From: Pseudomonadota bacterium
Lineage (GTDB): Bacteria; Pseudomonadota; Gammaproteobacteria; SZUA-229
NCBI GenBank assembly: GCA_015222965.1
Contig: JADFWF010000301.1
Coordinates: forward strand, 1 to 6,894
Length of the DNA: 6,894 nucleotides
Direction of reading: 5' to 3'
A program made the position numbers and the translations under genes. Position 1 is the first letter of the stretch, and each line of letters begins with the position of its first letter. The notes under the pieces are model-generated. The model worked only from the letters and a program-made list of their open reading frames with translations, made no database searches and was not told the DNA's origin. Positions 5,774 to 6,894 of the stretch are shown in pieces.

Positions 5774-6894
5774 ATGATGACAGATAAAGACAACGAAGTA
5801 GATGTATCCGGCTTAAGTTTTTCGACACGCGCGGTGCGTGAAGGCCAGGTGCGTACTAATGAAAACGAGCACAGCGAACCAATATTTCCAACATCCAGTT
5901 ATGTGTTTGCCTCGGCTGCAGAAGCTGCCGCAAGATTTTCCGGCGAAGTACCGGGGAATATTTATTCGCGTTTTACAAATCCGACAGTAAGAACGTTTGA
6001 GAAGCGACTGGCATCACTGGAGATGGCTGAGTGCTGTGTGGCTACCGCATCAGGTATGTCAGCGATTACCGCAACAATATTCGGCCTGCTGAAAACAGGC
6101 GACCATATCGTTTCCTCTCGCAGCATATTTGGTACCACGACTGTCCTGTTACAAAATATCGTTGCAAAGATGGGCATCGATACCACGTTTGTAGAACTGC
6201 CAGACCTGTCGGCATGGGAAACAGCCATAAAACCAGAAACAAGATTACTGTTTCTGGAAACACCGTCTAATCCTTTACTGGAATTAGTTGATATCGCTGC
6301 ACTGGCTGAAATCGCACATAAACATGGCTGCCTGTTAGCCGTGGATAATTGCTTGTGCACGCCTGCTTTGCAACAGCCCATACTGCTGGGCGCCGATATA
6401 GTTATTCACTCGGCCACGAAATATATCGATGGTCAGGGACGCTGCATGGGCGGTGCAGTATGCGGTACTAATGACGTGGTTGGAGAAGGTGTCTTTGGTT
6501 TCTTGCGCAGCGCAGGTCCTACGATGAGCACCTTTAATGCCTGGGTGTTTTTAAAAGGTCTGGAGACATTGAAGCTGCGTATGCAAGCACATTCGGCTGC
6601 CGCACAGGAACTCGCCGAGTGGTTGGAACAATTGCCTGAGGTTAGCAGAGTCTATTACCCCGGACTGGGAAGTCACCCGCAGCACGCGCTGGCTAAAACA
6701 CAGCAGTCTGCTTTTGGCGGCCTGGTATCGTTTGAGTTAAATGGCGGCAAAGAAGAAGGCTGGCGTTTGATCGATGCCACCGAACTGCTTTCCATTACCG
6801 CGAACCTGGGCGATACAAAGACCACCATTACTCATCCGGCAACCACAACGCATGGTCGTCTGACGCCTGAGCAGCGTACAGAGGCGGGTATATC
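5774..6894 (+). CDS. metZ: MetZ, O-succinylhomoserine sulfhydrylase (3' end outside window)
   Basis: This PLP enzyme of the Cys/Met-metabolism family replaces succinate of O-succinyl-L-homoserine with sulfide, giving homocysteine directly without cystathionine. Seen in order: TSSYVFASAAEAAARFSGE (about 39-57), YSRFTNPT (64-71), ASGMSAI (92-98), the cofactor-contacting VDNCLCTPALQQP (190-202, Asp191) and SATKYIDGQG with the PLP lysine Lys216. NLGDTKTTITHPATTTHGRL lies near the window end. Close resemblance to Pseudomonas MetZ favours this over MetB or MetC. About 373 codons are present of roughly 400, and the frame is still open at the edge. The start is ATG 5774 or 5777; an ACAGG motif (5764-5768) suits both. 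metZ also follows purF in Pseudomonas, but here two genes intervene. No MetJ-type operator or SAM riboswitch is visible upstream. Confidence 0.95.
   Translation, partial: MMTDKDNEVDVSGLSFSTRAVREGQVRTNENEHSEPIFPTSSYVFASAAEAAARFSGEVPGNIYSRFTNPTVRTFEKRLASLEMAECCVATASGMSAITATIFGLLKTGDHIVSSRSIFGTTTVLLQNIVAKMGIDTTFVELPDLSAWETAIKPETRLLFLETPSNPLLELVDIAALAEIAHKHGCLLAVDNCLCTPALQQPILLGADIVIHSATKYIDGQGRCMGGAVCGTNDVVGEGVFGFLRSAGPTMSTFNAWVFLKGLETLKLRMQAHSAAAQELAEWLEQLPEVSRVYYPGLGSHPQHALAKTQQSAFGGLVSFELNGGKEEGWRLIDATELLSITANLGDTKTTITHPATTTHGRLTPEQRTEAGI

Overview
The window looks like a stretch of a gammaproteobacterial chromosome of moderate GC. The order folC – SPOR/dedD – cvpA – purF – metZ is the arrangement found downstream of accD in Pseudomonas and related Gammaproteobacteria, and each protein resembles its gammaproteobacterial counterpart (E. 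coli-type PurF and CvpA, Pseudomonas-type MetZ). I cannot assign a genus. The several intergenic repeats are of a kind often seen in environmental, less streamlined genomes.

Layout. Positions 1-125 hold no gene I can support, but contain a CTCTG-rich short repeat and a 20-bp palindrome. folC (126-1526, folate polyglutamylation) overlaps by one base the start of a dedD-like SPOR cell-division gene (1526-2017). The 286-bp gap that follows contains a 134-bp inverted-repeat element built from shuffled heptamers, a stem-loop with a T-run, and a good sigma70-type promoter. That promoter reads into cvpA (2304-2786) and purF (2813-4306), probably one transcript, ending in the first committed enzyme of purine synthesis.

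Between purF and metZ, where Pseudomonas has the two genes together, this genome carries a divergent pair. One is a minus-strand gene for a multi-pass membrane protein of an uncharacterised family (4449-5084). The other is a plus-strand gene for a YkuD (L,D-transpeptidase-fold) protein with no signal peptide (5234-5716). Their predicted promoters interlock. A short tandem-repeat spacer leads into metZ (5774 to the window end, about 30 residues missing), which makes homocysteine by direct sulfhydrylation.

Most of the window is conserved housekeeping DNA and I see no defence, mobile or otherwise wholly new system in it. The points most worth a second look are the probably cytoplasmic YkuD protein, which may be an ElsL-type L,D-carboxypeptidase of peptidoglycan recycling rather than a cross-linking enzyme; the membrane protein beside it; and the shuffled-heptamer inverted repeat upstream of cvpA.
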